Source: Mesorhizobium sp. AR07 (GTDB lineage Bacteria > Pseudomonadota > Alphaproteobacteria > Rhizobiales > Rhizobiaceae). From it: 64,000 bases of DNA. This document shows, piece after piece, positions 1 through 8,126 of this stretch. The position numbers were made by a program, and so were the translations under genes. Location: contig NZ_CP080525.1 of the NCBI RefSeq assembly GCF_024746815.1, positions 1,364,001-1,428,000 of the forward strand, written 5' to 3'. The stretch's first letter is position 1, and each line of letters opens with the position of its first letter. The notes beneath the pieces are model-generated. The model was not told the origin of the DNA. It made no database searches and saw only the letters and a program-made list of their open reading frames with translations.

Positions 1-175
1 CCTTGCAGATGCGCCGAAAGGCAACCATCTCGCTCTCGCTGACCGACCCGTCGGCCAGGATCATGCGGAACAGCATCAGGAGTTCCGCCGATAGGACCGG
101 ATCGCCCGCCACCTTGCGCACGCCTGGGTCGCCGTCGAAGATCGAGCGTATCTGGTCGAGCAATGCCATCGCCAT
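1..175 (-). CDS. TerB-like tellurite-resistance-family protein, N-terminal part
   Basis: The gene runs off the left edge; about 58 N-terminal residues are visible. They read as a helical protein with the phrase LFRMILADGSVSESEMVAFRR, which is typical of the first helices of TerB/DjlA-type domains (acidic residues after the ADG turn). The ATG at 175 is chosen because AGGGA lies a few bases before it; a second in-frame ATG lies two codons downstream. TerB domains occur in metal-stress and membrane-associated complexes; the role here is unknown. The family call rests on this short segment alone. Confidence 0.6.
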   Translation of the reverse strand, partial: MAMALLDQIRSIFDGDPGVRKVAGDPVLSAELLMLFRMILADGSVSESEMVAFRRICK

Positions 176-350
176 CAGTTTCCCTGTTCGATTCGCCTAA
201 TGCATACACAAAAGCCAGGCGCGTCATACGATTTCATACGAAGCGCGACGCGCTTGCATAGAGGTAGCGCGGAATCGGCCTTGCGCAAACCGGCTTGCCA
301 TGGTCGAACCCGCACGATCCTTCTAACGCCTGAATGTCCCAATCGATCCG

Positions 351-1136
351 ATGTCCGACCTCACCACCCAGACCGTTGCCTTGCTCGGCATCGCCGCCTT
401 CGCAGCCGGCTTCATCGATTCGATCGCCGGTGGCGGCGGGCTGATCACCATCCCCGCATTGCTGCTCGCCGGTTTCTCGCCCGTCGAGGCGCTTGGAACC
501 AACAAGCTGCAGGGCATGTTCGGTTCCGGCTCGGCGACCATCCATTATGCGTCCAAGGGCCATGTTGATCTGCGCCGGCAATTGCCATCGGCGCTGCTCG
601 CGCTTGCCGGCAGTGCTGTCGGCGCCTTGCTGGCAACGATCGTGCCTGGGGATCTCCTGCGCGCCCTTCTGCCCCTGGTGCTGATCGCCATCGCGCTCTA
701 TTTCGCGCTCAAGCCCAACATGAACGACGTCGACCGCGCTGAACGGCTGTCGCCATTCCTGTTCGGACTGACCCTGGTGCCCGCGATCGGCTTCTATGAC
801 GGCCTGTTCGGACCGGGTGCCGGCTCCTTCTACATGCTGGCCTTCGTCGCACTCGCCGGTTACGGCGTACTCAAGGCGACGGCGCACACCAAATTGCTCA
901 ATTTCGCCTCCAACATCGGTGGCTTCATCGTCTTCGCCGCCGTCGGCGTGGTCTCCTGGAAGATCGGCCTGATGATGGGCGTTGCCCAGTTCCTCGGCGC
1001 CCGCGTCGGCGCGAGCCTGGCCATGCGCATCGGCGCAAAACTCATCAAGCCATTGCTGGTGATCGTCTGCGTGGCGCTGGCCGTGAAGCTCTTGGCCGAC
1101 CCGGCGAACCCGCTGCGTGTCATGATTGGTGAGTGA
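351..1136 (+). CDS. TSUP family (TauE/SafE, YfcA-like) membrane permease
   Basis: The product is 261 residues, almost entirely hydrophobic, with about eight predicted membrane segments. It shows the internal duplication typical of TSUP proteins: the repeat-1 signature GFIDSIAGGGGLITIPAL at residues 20-37 and the repeat-2 counterpart GFYDGLFGPGAGSF at 147-160. Family members move sulfite, sulfonates or other small organic anions out of or into the cell; substrate cannot be read from sequence. The ATG at 351 has no strong ribosome-binding site. It stands alone, divergent from the TerB-like gene. Confidence 0.85.
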   Translation: MSDLTTQTVALLGIAAFAAGFIDSIAGGGGLITIPALLLAGFSPVEALGTNKLQGMFGSGSATIHYASKGHVDLRRQLPSALLALAGSAVGALLATIVPGDLLRALLPLVLIAIALYFALKPNMNDVDRAERLSPFLFGLTLVPAIGFYDGLFGPGAGSFYMLAFVALAGYGVLKATAHTKLLNFASNIGGFIVFAAVGVVSWKIGLMMGVAQFLGARVGASLAMRIGAKLIKPLLVIVCVALAVKLLADPANPLRVMIGE

Positions 1137-1179
1137 TCACGCGCGCCCATGCCGGCGGCTGCTTGATGCGCGGCGCCTG

Positions 1180-1324
1180 AGAGACCGTTTCGAAATTCGC
1201 TCTGGCGAGTCATATGATGGTGGTTTCGAGAACCGGAGCGCAGCGGACATTTGGGTCCGTGAGCACCGGAAGCACAGAAAACGCCTTCAGATGGCCGCCA
1301 GAGTAGAGTTTCCAAACGGTCTCT
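1180..1324. repeat. 145-bp imperfect palindrome with 11-bp terminal inverted repeats (MITE-like or structured RNA)
   Basis: The ends are perfect inverted copies: AGAGACCGTTT at 1180-1190 and AAACGGTCTCT at 1314-1324. A second perfect arm pair lies inside, CTCTGGCG at 1200-1207 and CGCCAGAG at 1296-1303. The centre holds a smaller stem (GGAC...GTCC). The segment therefore folds into one long interrupted hairpin. No convincing protein is encoded. It could be a miniature inverted-repeat element or the body of an RNA that ends at the hairpin at 1354. I could not identify flanking target duplications. Confidence 0.5.
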
Positions 1325-1353
1325 GACACGTTTCCCTTGAAATGGGGACTAGG

Positions 1354-1381
1354 AGCGCCCGGCCAAAACCGGGCGCTTTTT
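1354..1381 (+). terminator. Rho-independent terminator
   Basis: An 8-bp perfect GC stem, GCGCCCGG at 1355-1362 and CCGGGCGC at 1369-1376, encloses a 6-nt loop and is followed by five T. It lies 220 nt after the TSUP gene, so it ends either that transcript or a separate RNA from 1137-1353. It also shows that the AraC gene cannot sensibly start upstream of it. Confidence 0.85.
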
Positions 1382-1429
1382 GATTCTGATCAAGGGTCTG
1401 CTAGATTTGCTTTGGCGGAAGGATGGTCG

Positions 1430-2260
1430 ATGCCAAGCGAAATGCAACGCCCTCAAGAGCAGGACCGGTCCATCCCCGGGCGGTTCGAGATGCGCCGGCG
1501 TCTGCCCAATCCTGGACTTGAGGGCATCGTCACCGACATTTGCGGCTATCGCGAAACGGCAGCCGGCCATTTCCGCAACGTCGAATACGCATCGCTGACC
1601 GTGCCGCTGGTCATCAGCTTTGCCGAGCCGTTCGCCATCGGGCTCGGCAAGACGCCGGGCGACAATGACCGCTTCGCTAGTTTCGCCGCCGGCCTTTATG
1701 CCGGGCCGGTGACGATCGAGTCCTTCGGCGGCGCCTGCTGCATCCAGGTCAACTTCACCCCGCTTGGCGCACGCCGGTTCTTCCGCCTGCCGATGATCGA
1801 ACTGACCGACAGCATGGTCGTCCTCGACGACGTCCTCGGCACCGAAGGCATCGCGCTGCGTGAACAGCTTGGCAACGCGCCGGACTGGGGCACGCGTTTC
1901 GACATCGCCGAAGCTTTCGTTGCCGCCCGGCTGAACAAGGCCGCTGAAACACCGCTCGAAATTGTCTGGGCCTATGACCGCATCGTCGCGTCGGGAGGCC
2001 GGACCCGCATTTCATCGCTCGCCGAACGGCTGGGCTGGAGCCGCAAGCATCTCGCCAGCGGCTTTTCCAACGCCATCGGCATCGGTCCCAAGACGCTGTC
2101 GCGCATCGTGCGCTTCAATCGGGCACTCGGCCTGTCGAGGCGTCAGACCGCCGACTGGGCGGATATCGCCGCCGATTGCGGCTATGCCGACCAGGCGCAT
2201 CTGGTGCGCGAGTTCCGCGACCTTGCCGGCGAGACGCCGACCGCACTTGTCGTCAGGTAA
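1430..2260 (+). CDS. AraC-family transcriptional regulator
   Basis: The product is 276 residues. The C-terminal third (about 175-270) is an AraC-type double helix-turn-helix: the first helix pair is around LAERLGWSRKHLASGF, and the signature second half is DIAADCGYADQAHLVREFRDLAGETP. The N-terminal domain is the short sensor seen in DUF6597-type AraC proteins. The ATG at 1430 is chosen because GGAAGGA precedes it and because longer in-frame versions would run through the terminator at 1354-1381. The VOC gene follows after 127 bp and is the likely target, since AraC-VOC pairs are common in rhizobia; this is inference. Confidence 0.85.
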   Translation: MPSEMQRPQEQDRSIPGRFEMRRRLPNPGLEGIVTDICGYRETAAGHFRNVEYASLTVPLVISFAEPFAIGLGKTPGDNDRFASFAAGLYAGPVTIESFGGACCIQVNFTPLGARRFFRLPMIELTDSMVVLDDVLGTEGIALREQLGNAPDWGTRFDIAEAFVAARLNKAAETPLEIVWAYDRIVASGGRTRISSLAERLGWSRKHLASGFSNAIGIGPKTLSRIVRFNRALGLSRRQTADWADIAADCGYADQAHLVREFRDLAGETPTALVVR

Positions 2261-2387
2261 CATTTCTTCAAGACGCTGGAACGGCCTTCGAACAGAATGA
2301 TGCATGTCGCCCAAAAGTGCGCAGCGGTTTTGGGACAACGACATGCTCAAACAGGGTTTATCGAGCAACCCAACCGAAGGAGTTCCC

Positions 2388-2807
2388 ATGCCCACCACCC
2401 CTGAAGCGCCCCGCCTCTACCCCGCTTTGCGCTATAAGAACGCGGCAACAATGATCGACTGGCTGTGCGATGCCTTCGGCTTCAGCGTTCGGGCCCGCTA
2501 TGGCGAAGGCGATATCGTGCACCATGCCGAACTGGTTTTCGGCTCTTCGATGATCATGCTGGGCACCGTGCGCGACGACGACTACGGCAAGATGGTCGGC
2601 GAGCCCGGCTCTGGCGGCGGCAAGTCGATCTATATTGCCGTCGACGATGCCGATGCGGCCTATGCCAGGGCAAGGAAGGCCGGTGCCACGATCATCCAGG
2701 AATTGACCAATCGCGACTATGGCAGCCGCGAATTCATCTGCCGCGACCCGGAAGGCAATGTCTGGTCGTTCGGCACCTATTGGCCGAAGGCAAGCGAAAA
2801 GGCGTAG
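2388..2807 (+). CDS. VOC superfamily (glyoxalase/bleomycin-resistance fold) protein
   Basis: The product is 139 residues, the length of a single-chain two-module VOC protein. It starts with the usual YPALRYKNAATMIDWLCDAFGF and ends with REFICRDPEGNVWSFGTY, the metal-ligand-containing strand of this fold. GAAGGAG lies 6 bases before the ATG. These proteins bind small hydrophobic or metal-chelating ligands; no specific activity can be assigned. It follows the AraC regulator and ends 2 bp before the convergent stop of cobQ. Confidence 0.8.
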   Translation: MPTTPEAPRLYPALRYKNAATMIDWLCDAFGFSVRARYGEGDIVHHAELVFGSSMIMLGTVRDDDYGKMVGEPGSGGGKSIYIAVDDADAAYARARKAGATIIQELTNRDYGSREFICRDPEGNVWSFGTYWPKASEKA

Positions 2808-2809
2808 CT

Positions 2810-4285
2810 CTACCGCGCCAGCGCGAAAATCGCGTCGCAGTCGAGATGGGTTTCCAGCTCGGCCGCGACCTCGTCCAGGGCCCGCTCGACCTCGGCGCGG
2901 TAGTCGATGCCGCCGCCTCTGATGCCGAGGCCTTCGAGAAATTTCCCGCGAAAGCCGTCGGCGCCAAACAGGCCATGCAGATAAGTGCCGATCACCTTGC
3001 CATCGGCTGACACCGCACCGTCATCGACACCGTTGATGACCGCCGAAGGTCGCATGGTATCCGGACCTGTGGTGCGGCCGAGGTGGATTTCGTAGCCCTC
3101 GAGCGGCAGGTCGAATTGTACCGAGCGGGCGCTGACATTGCGCACTGTCTTTTCCGGTTCCATCACCGTTTCGATATCGAGCAGGCCGAGCCCTTCGGCC
3201 TCAGTGACGCTGCCTTCGATGCCGTCGGGGTCGCGCACCACGCGGCCAAGCATCTGGAAACCGCCGCAAATGCCGACGACATGTCCGCCACGCTTGCGGT
3301 GGACGAGAAGGTCGCGATCCCAGCCGTTCTCGCGGAACTTCAGGAGATCGCCGATCGTCGACTTGGAGCCGGGAATGACCACCAGTCCGGCATCGGCCGG
3401 CAGCGGCTTTCCCGGCGGCACGAACGCCACTTCGACCTGCGGTTCGGCCTTGAGCGGATCGAGATCGTCGAAATTGGCGATGCGGCCAAGCATCGGCACG
3501 GCCACCTTCAGCGCGCGCCTCTCGCCGGACGCCAGCCGCTCCAGCACCACCGAATCCTCCGAAGGCAGCCGCGCCGCCGCCTTCAGCCACGGCACGACGC
3601 CAAAACAGCGCCAGCCGGTGAATCTTTCGATCGACCTTATGCCGTCATCGAACAGCGAGACGTCGCCGCGAAACTTGTTGATGAGGTAGCCGACGATCAT
3701 GCGCCGGTCCTCTTCCGGCAGGATCAGATGCGTGCCGGCGACCGAGGCGATGACACCGCCGCGATCGATGTCGCCGACCAGCACCACCGGCACATCGGCG
3801 CGCGTGGCAAAGCCCATATTGGCAATGTCGCGGCTTCTGAGATTGATCTCGGCCGGCGAGCCGGCGCCCTCGACGATGACCAGATCGGCGCCCTCGCCGA
3901 CCTTGCCCCAGGAGTCCAGCACGGCGTCCATCAGCTGGCCCTTCAGTGCCTGATAGTCGCGCGCCCGCGCTTCGCCGAACACCTTGCCCTGCACGATGAC
4001 CTGCGCGCCGACATCGGTCTGCGGCTTGAGCAGCACCGGGTTCATGTGGACCGATGGTGCGACGCCGCAGGCGATCGCCTGCAGCCATTGCGCGCGGCCT
4101 ATCTCGCCGCCGCCGGCATTGTTGTCGCCTGGAATGTCGGCGACGGCGGCGTTGTTCGACATGTTCTGCGGCTTGAACGGCCGCACCTTCAGGCCGCGCC
4201 TTTTTGCTGCGCGGCAGAGGCCAGCGACCAGCACCGTCTTGCCGACGTCCGAACCCGTGCCCTGCAGCATGATGGCCTTGGCCAC
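2810..4285 (-). CDS. cobQ: Cobyric acid synthase (glutamine-hydrolysing)
   Basis: CobQ amidates the b, d, e and g side chains of adenosylcobyrinic acid a,c-diamide, a late step of cobalamin synthesis in the cytosol. The N-terminal dethiobiotin-synthetase-like domain has the P-loop GTGSDVGKT (residues 9-17) and KPQNMSNNAAV. The C-terminal glutamine amidotransferase domain has the nucleophile elbow GICGGFQMLG and the histidine of GTYLHGLFG. The start is a GTG at 4285 preceded by AGGGG; it gives 491 residues, the normal length, and begins MAKAIMLQGTG. It sits only 2 bp behind the stop of the cupin gene, so the two are co-transcribed. No B12 riboswitch is visible upstream. The local corrinoid enzymes would depend on this pathway. 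Confidence 0.97.
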   Translation of the reverse strand: MAKAIMLQGTGSDVGKTVLVAGLCRAAKRRGLKVRPFKPQNMSNNAAVADIPGDNNAGGGEIGRAQWLQAIACGVAPSVHMNPVLLKPQTDVGAQVIVQGKVFGEARARDYQALKGQLMDAVLDSWGKVGEGADLVIVEGAGSPAEINLRSRDIANMGFATRADVPVVLVGDIDRGGVIASVAGTHLILPEEDRRMIVGYLINKFRGDVSLFDDGIRSIERFTGWRCFGVVPWLKAAARLPSEDSVVLERLASGERRALKVAVPMLGRIANFDDLDPLKAEPQVEVAFVPPGKPLPADAGLVVIPGSKSTIGDLLKFRENGWDRDLLVHRKRGGHVVGICGGFQMLGRVVRDPDGIEGSVTEAEGLGLLDIETVMEPEKTVRNVSARSVQFDLPLEGYEIHLGRTTGPDTMRPSAVINGVDDGAVSADGKVIGTYLHGLFGADGFRGKFLEGLGIRGGGIDYRAEVERALDEVAAELETHLDCDAIFALAR

Positions 4286-4287
4286 GA

Positions 4288-4902
4288 TCAGCCCCTGCCC
4301 TGCGCGACGGTTCCGGTGATGTTCGATTTCTGCGCCAGCGGCCCGCCACGCCAGATGTAGAGTGCCAGCAGCGGCTCTTTGCCGGTACGCATGGCATGGC
4401 TGACGTTGGAAGCGTGGTGGACGACCTCGCCGGCCTCTCGGACACGAAAGCCGCTCTCCCCCATCCGCCATTCGGTGCCGCCGGTGAGCGGAATGTAGAT
4501 TTCCTCGGCAACATGATGATGATCGGGATAGACGATATCGGGGCCAAGGATCAGCAGACCGGCGGCGGCCTCGTCATTGGCAAAATGGCCGCGCGTGCCG
4601 AACACCTCCAGCCAACCGTAATTGTCGATGAATGCCTTGCCGAAATCCGCCTCGCTATAGGTCTGCCCCCAGCGGAGGTCATTGCGACGCTCCGCCAGCA
4701 ATCGCACCAGCGGCTTGGCATCCGGCGGCGCCAGTTCGACGGCGCGATCGAGATGGCGCAGGCAGCCAAGCGGATGCGGCTCCAGCGCGCGATCTGGCAT
4801 CTCCCAGGCAATCCGCGCCACGGCGTCGCGCACAAGGGCGTCATCCACGGAAGCGAGATAGGCGTGGAACCGTCCCAGCAGCTCATCGAATTTTGTCGTC
4901 AC
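4288..4902 (-). CDS. Cupin of the DMSP-lyase-like (DddQ/DddL-type) family
   Basis: The product is 204 residues with a C-terminal cupin barrel. The metal-binding motif YPDHHHVAEEIYIPLTGG covers residues 125-142 (H128-H130, E133/E134, Y136), and the second cupin motif has H162/H163 and H169. This layout matches the dimethylsulfoniopropionate lyase family (PF16867; DddQ uses two His, a Tyr and a late His around the metal). Many soil homologues have no proven lyase activity, so the substrate is open. The GTG start at 4902 follows GGAGC. The stop is 2 bp before the cobQ start, an odd and probably meaningful pairing. Confidence 0.8.
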   Translation of the reverse strand: MTTKFDELLGRFHAYLASVDDALVRDAVARIAWEMPDRALEPHPLGCLRHLDRAVELAPPDAKPLVRLLAERRNDLRWGQTYSEADFGKAFIDNYGWLEVFGTRGHFANDEAAAGLLILGPDIVYPDHHHVAEEIYIPLTGGTEWRMGESGFRVREAGEVVHHASNVSHAMRTGKEPLLALYIWRGGPLAQKSNITGTVAQGRG

Positions 4903-5046
4903 ATTTCGCTCCGGACATGCATTGGTGCACAGCCGCTCCGCGGAGGGTCGGGTTGCGCGGCGGCATCATTGGTCTAGATTGGTGTGCGCGCAAAGCCAAA
5001 AACGACAGGCCAGCGAACTAGCCGGCCAGCACACAGGGAGCACGCC

Positions 5047-6213
5047 ATGGACGCCGCGGTCGATGCGAGCACCAGCCAGTTCGAACTCAACGAGGAACAG
5101 CGCGCCATCCAGGAGATGGCTCGGGCCTTCGCCGCCGACCGCGTCGCGCCGAACGCGCTCGATTGGGACCGCAGGAAACACTTCCCGGCCGACGTGATCC
5201 GCGAGACCGGGCCGCTCGGCCTCGGCGGCATCTATGTCAGGGACGATGTCGGCGGTTCGGCGCTCGGCCGGCTCGACGCGGTTCTGATCTTCGAGGCGCT
5301 CTCGCACTCCGATCCGGCCTTTTCGTCCTTCATCTCGATCCACAACATGGTCGCCTCGATGATCGACCGTTTCGGCAATGACGAGCAGCGCCAGCGCTTC
5401 CTGCCCAAGCTCACCGCGATGGAATGGCTGGCGAGCTATTGTCTGACCGAGCCGGGTTCCGGCTCCGATGCCGCCGCGTTGAAGACACGCGCGGTGAAGA
5501 GCGGCGGCGACTATGTCCTCAACGGCACCAAGCAATTCATCTCGGGCGCCGGCGACAGCGATGTCTACGCCGTCATGGTGCGCACCGGCGCCGACGGCCC
5601 GAAAGGCATTTCCACCATCGTCGTGCCGAAGGACGCGCCCGGCCTCTCCTTCGGCGCCAACGAGCACAAGATGGGCTGGCACATGCAGTCGACCCGCCAG
5701 GTCATCTTCGAGGATTGCAAGGTGCCGGCGGAAAACCTGCTGTCGGGCGAAGGCGCCGGCTTCGGCATCGCCATGGCGGGGCTCGACGGCGGCCGGCTGA
5801 ACATCGCCGCCTGTTCGCTCGGCGGCGCGCAATCGGCGCTCGACAAGGCGCTGTCCTACACCGCCGAGCGCAAGGCCTTCGGCTCGAAGATCAACCAGTT
5901 CCAGGCGCTGCAGTTCAGGCTCGCCGACATGGAGACCGAGCTGCAAGCGGCGCGCATCTTCCTTTATGCCGCGGCCTCGAAGCTCGACCGCAAGGCGCCG
6001 GATGCCGGCAAATGGTCGGCGATGGCCAAGCGTTTCGTCACCGACACTGGCTTCACGGTCGCCAACGACGCGCTGCAGCTGCTCGGCGGCTACGGCTACC
6101 TGCACGATTACGGCATCGAGAAACTGGTGCGGGACCTGCGCGTCCACCAGATCCTCGAAGGCACCAACGAGATCATGCGCGTCATCATCGCCCGCGCCCT
6201 GATCGGTCGCTGA
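5047..6213 (+). CDS. Acyl-CoA dehydrogenase, isobutyryl-CoA dehydrogenase type
   Basis: The product is 388 residues, the standard length of a soluble short-chain acyl-CoA dehydrogenase. It has the FAD-binding signature YCLTEPGSGSD near residue 130 and ends with the family C-terminal block QLLGGYGYLHDYGIEKLVRDLRV..LEGTNEIMR, where the Glu of LEGTNEI is the expected catalytic base. AGGGAG precedes the ATG at 5047. The immediate downstream gene is mmsB (26 bp gap), so the likely step is isobutyryl-CoA to methacrylyl-CoA in valine degradation. 2-methylbutyryl-CoA dehydrogenase activity is an alternative. Confidence 0.92.
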   Translation: MDAAVDASTSQFELNEEQRAIQEMARAFAADRVAPNALDWDRRKHFPADVIRETGPLGLGGIYVRDDVGGSALGRLDAVLIFEALSHSDPAFSSFISIHNMVASMIDRFGNDEQRQRFLPKLTAMEWLASYCLTEPGSGSDAAALKTRAVKSGGDYVLNGTKQFISGAGDSDVYAVMVRTGADGPKGISTIVVPKDAPGLSFGANEHKMGWHMQSTRQVIFEDCKVPAENLLSGEGAGFGIAMAGLDGGRLNIAACSLGGAQSALDKALSYTAERKAFGSKINQFQALQFRLADMETELQAARIFLYAAASKLDRKAPDAGKWSAMAKRFVTDTGFTVANDALQLLGGYGYLHDYGIEKLVRDLRVHQILEGTNEIMRVIIARALIGR

Positions 6214-6239
6214 CGCCAGAAGAACCCGGGAGAGAGACA

Positions 6240-7124
6240 ATGACGACGATCGCTTTCATCGGCCTCGGCAACATGGGCAACCCTATGGCCGCCAACCTGG
6301 TCAAGGCCGGGCATGCCGTGCATGGCTTCGACCTGATGCCGGAGAATCTGACGGTCGCGCGCGAGCATGGCGTCGTCATCATGGCCAACGCGCCGGCCGC
6401 GGTGAAGGACGCCGATGTGGTGATCTCCATGCTGCCGGCCGGAAAGCATGTGCTGTCGGTCTATGAGGACATCGCGCCCAAGGCGAAAAGGGGCGCGCTG
6501 TTCATCGATTCCTCGACCATCGACGTCGAATCGGCGCGCAAGGCGCATGCCATCGCCGCCAAACACGGCCTGCTGTCGATCGATGCGCCGGTCTCGGGCG
6601 GCACCGGGGGTGCTGCGGCCGGCACGCTGACCTTCATGGCCGGGGGCTCCGACGATGCCTTCGCCACCGCCGAGCCGATCCTGAAGCCGATGGCCGGCCG
6701 CATCGTCCATTGCGGCGGCGACGGCGCCGGACAGGCCGCCAAGATCTGCAACAACATGATCCTTGGCATTTCGATGATCGGTGTCGCGGAGGCCTTCGTA
6801 CTCGCGGAAAAATTGGGCTTGTCGCATCAGGCGCTGTTCGACGTCGCCTCGACATCTTCGGGTCAGTGCTGGTCGCTGACCACCTACTGTCCGGTGCCCG
6901 GACCGGTACCGACTTCGCCCGCCAACCGCGACTACAAGCCCGGCTTTGCCGCAGCGCTGATGCTGAAGGATTTGAAGCTGGCGCAGGAAGCAGCACAAGG
7001 GTCCGGAGCGGTGACTCCGCTTGGTGCCGAGGCGGCCCAGCTCTATGCGCTGTTCAACGCGCAGGGGCACGCCGGCGCCGACTTTTCCGGGATTATTAAC
7101 TTTCTGCGCGGCAGCAATCCATAA
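6240..7124 (+). CDS. mmsB: 3-hydroxyisobutyrate dehydrogenase
   Basis: The enzyme oxidises 3-hydroxyisobutyrate to methylmalonate semialdehyde with NAD+ in valine catabolism. The product is 294 residues: the Rossmann motif IAFIGLGNMGNPMAANL is at 4-20, the substrate-binding motif DAPVSGGTGGA near 118, and the catalytic lysine is in GAGQAAKICNN near 170. The C-terminal KDLKLAQEAA helix is typical of the family. The ATG at 6240 follows GGGAGAG. It is the second gene of a two-gene operon with the acyl-CoA dehydrogenase. Confidence 0.95.
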   Translation: MTTIAFIGLGNMGNPMAANLVKAGHAVHGFDLMPENLTVAREHGVVIMANAPAAVKDADVVISMLPAGKHVLSVYEDIAPKAKRGALFIDSSTIDVESARKAHAIAAKHGLLSIDAPVSGGTGGAAAGTLTFMAGGSDDAFATAEPILKPMAGRIVHCGGDGAGQAAKICNNMILGISMIGVAEAFVLAEKLGLSHQALFDVASTSSGQCWSLTTYCPVPGPVPTSPANRDYKPGFAAALMLKDLKLAQEAAQGSGAVTPLGAEAAQLYALFNAQGHAGADFSGIINFLRGSNP

Positions 7125-7214
7125 GCTGCGAATACAACTGGGTTTTCCTGTATTTCGAGAGAAACTCGTCAAATTTAGGTTTGCTTAAGCTCTCGATAAC
7201 CCCCCGGTAACGAT

Positions 7215-7370
7215 GTCCCTATAAAACAGATTGCGAGGCGGACATATCGCATCCGCCCAGCGCTCCGGATCAGGTCTCGCGTACCGGAGCCCGTAAGTTT
7301 CGCAAGTGTTCTGTTGGCGAAACGCCATGCGTATCTGGCAAAGCCGCGTTCCCGATGGAGCGCGGTTTTT
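7215..7370 (+). ncRNA. Candidate small RNA: three stem-loops plus a terminator
   Basis: Four successive hairpins occupy the gap between mmsB and the convergent Coa1-like gene. Stem 1 pairs GGCGGA (7237-7242) with TCCGCC (7252-7257). Stem 2 pairs GCTCCGG (7262-7268) with CCGGAGC (7284-7290). Stem 3 pairs GTTTCGC (7297-7303) with GCGAAAC (7317-7323). The fourth is a terminator hairpin at 7344-7365 followed by T5. No open frame explains the segment. The 5' end is a guess from a TATAAA-like hexamer at about 7220. It could instead be the structured 3' end of the mmsB mRNA. Confidence 0.5.
7344..7370 (+). terminator. Rho-independent terminator of the candidate small RNA
   Basis: A 9-bp stem, CCGCGTTCC (7344-7352) against GGAGCGCGG (7357-7365) with a single G-T wobble, has a 4-nt loop and is followed by TTTTT at 7366-7370. 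Confidence 0.85.
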
Positions 7371-7396
7371 GCATTCTGCCCGCCTGCGCGTTCCGC

Positions 7397-8041
7397 CTAT
7401 ATTCCGATTGCCGCATTCGGAATTGGGACATGATCCTCATTGAGCAGGACGATCGGCGCATCGACCCCGTCCACCTTGACGACCAGCAGGCGCAGGCTCC
7501 ATGTCCCGGCCGTTCTGGTAGCAGTCGAATATGCTGTGCCCTTGCCCTTGGCGCCGTGGACCGGAATGCTGAACTGGGCGTCACCAGCCCCATTCGCGTT
7601 GACATTAAGGTGGCCGCCGACCCAGAAACTGTCGGTTACGCCATCACCGAGAGCGGCCTTGACGCGATCGTCGGCGCGAAGCTTGTCCATCGTCATGTGA
7701 TAGGCATCGCTGCCTTTCAGCACATAAGGAATGCTGCCGACCGTCGCCGCACAGCCGCCGATCCCGACCACCCAGATGACAAGGCCGGCGATCGCCCAGT
7801 TGCGTTGCGTCTTGCGGAATTGTTCGGCGTCGCGCCAGGCGCGGTTTCGCCAGGCCCAGCGGCTGCCGCGCGCGCCCAGCACGATGATCATGATGATGTT
7901 GACGAACGGGATCAGCGCCAGCAGAGCGATGAAGGTGCTGTTGCCGATGCCCCAGATCCAGTTGAGGAAGAAGGCGCCCCAGTTCCAGCGGTCAAGTTCA
8001 GCCGGAATTTCGGCGGGCTGATTGAGCGGTTGTCCGGCCAT
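7397..8041 (-). CDS. Membrane protein with Coa1-like C-terminal domain
   Basis: The product is 214 residues from the ATG at 8041, which follows GGGGA; an ATG four codons further upstream is possible. The N-terminal half is rich in Trp (WNWGAFFLNWIWGIGN) and holds two or three membrane segments, the pattern of short proteins that embed next to cytochrome oxidase assembly factors. A further membrane segment, WAIAGLVIWVVGIGGCAATVG, is followed by about 100 exported residues resembling the Coa1 (cytochrome oxidase complex assembly 1) domain. A direct role in oxidase assembly is not shown. It stands alone on the minus strand. Confidence 0.65.
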   Translation of the reverse strand: MAGQPLNQPAEIPAELDRWNWGAFFLNWIWGIGNSTFIALLALIPFVNIIMIIVLGARGSRWAWRNRAWRDAEQFRKTQRNWAIAGLVIWVVGIGGCAATVGSIPYVLKGSDAYHMTMDKLRADDRVKAALGDGVTDSFWVGGHLNVNANGAGDAQFSIPVHGAKGKGTAYSTATRTAGTWSLRLLVVKVDGVDAPIVLLNEDHVPIPNAAIGI

Positions 8042-8126
8042 GATGTTCCCCATCGGCAGATATGCCTGATGGGGTTCTAACCCATGACCTCGGAAAACGG
8101 GAATCGGTTTTTTCGGCCTCTCGTTG

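Noticed and set aside
1126..1326. Small plus-strand frame after the TSUP gene
   Set aside because: It starts with GTG without a ribosome-binding site and coincides with the palindromic element; the arms explain the sequence better.
2810..4902. Cobalamin riboswitch before the cupin-cobQ pair
   Set aside because: I looked for a B12-box-like sequence and a long leader upstream of 4902 and saw neither; the gap to the divergent acyl-CoA dehydrogenase gene is only about 145 bp.
7165..7200. CtrA-like box (TTTA-N7-TTAA) before the small RNA candidate
   Set aside because: The first half is degenerate and there is no second support; such AT-rich matches arise easily by chance.
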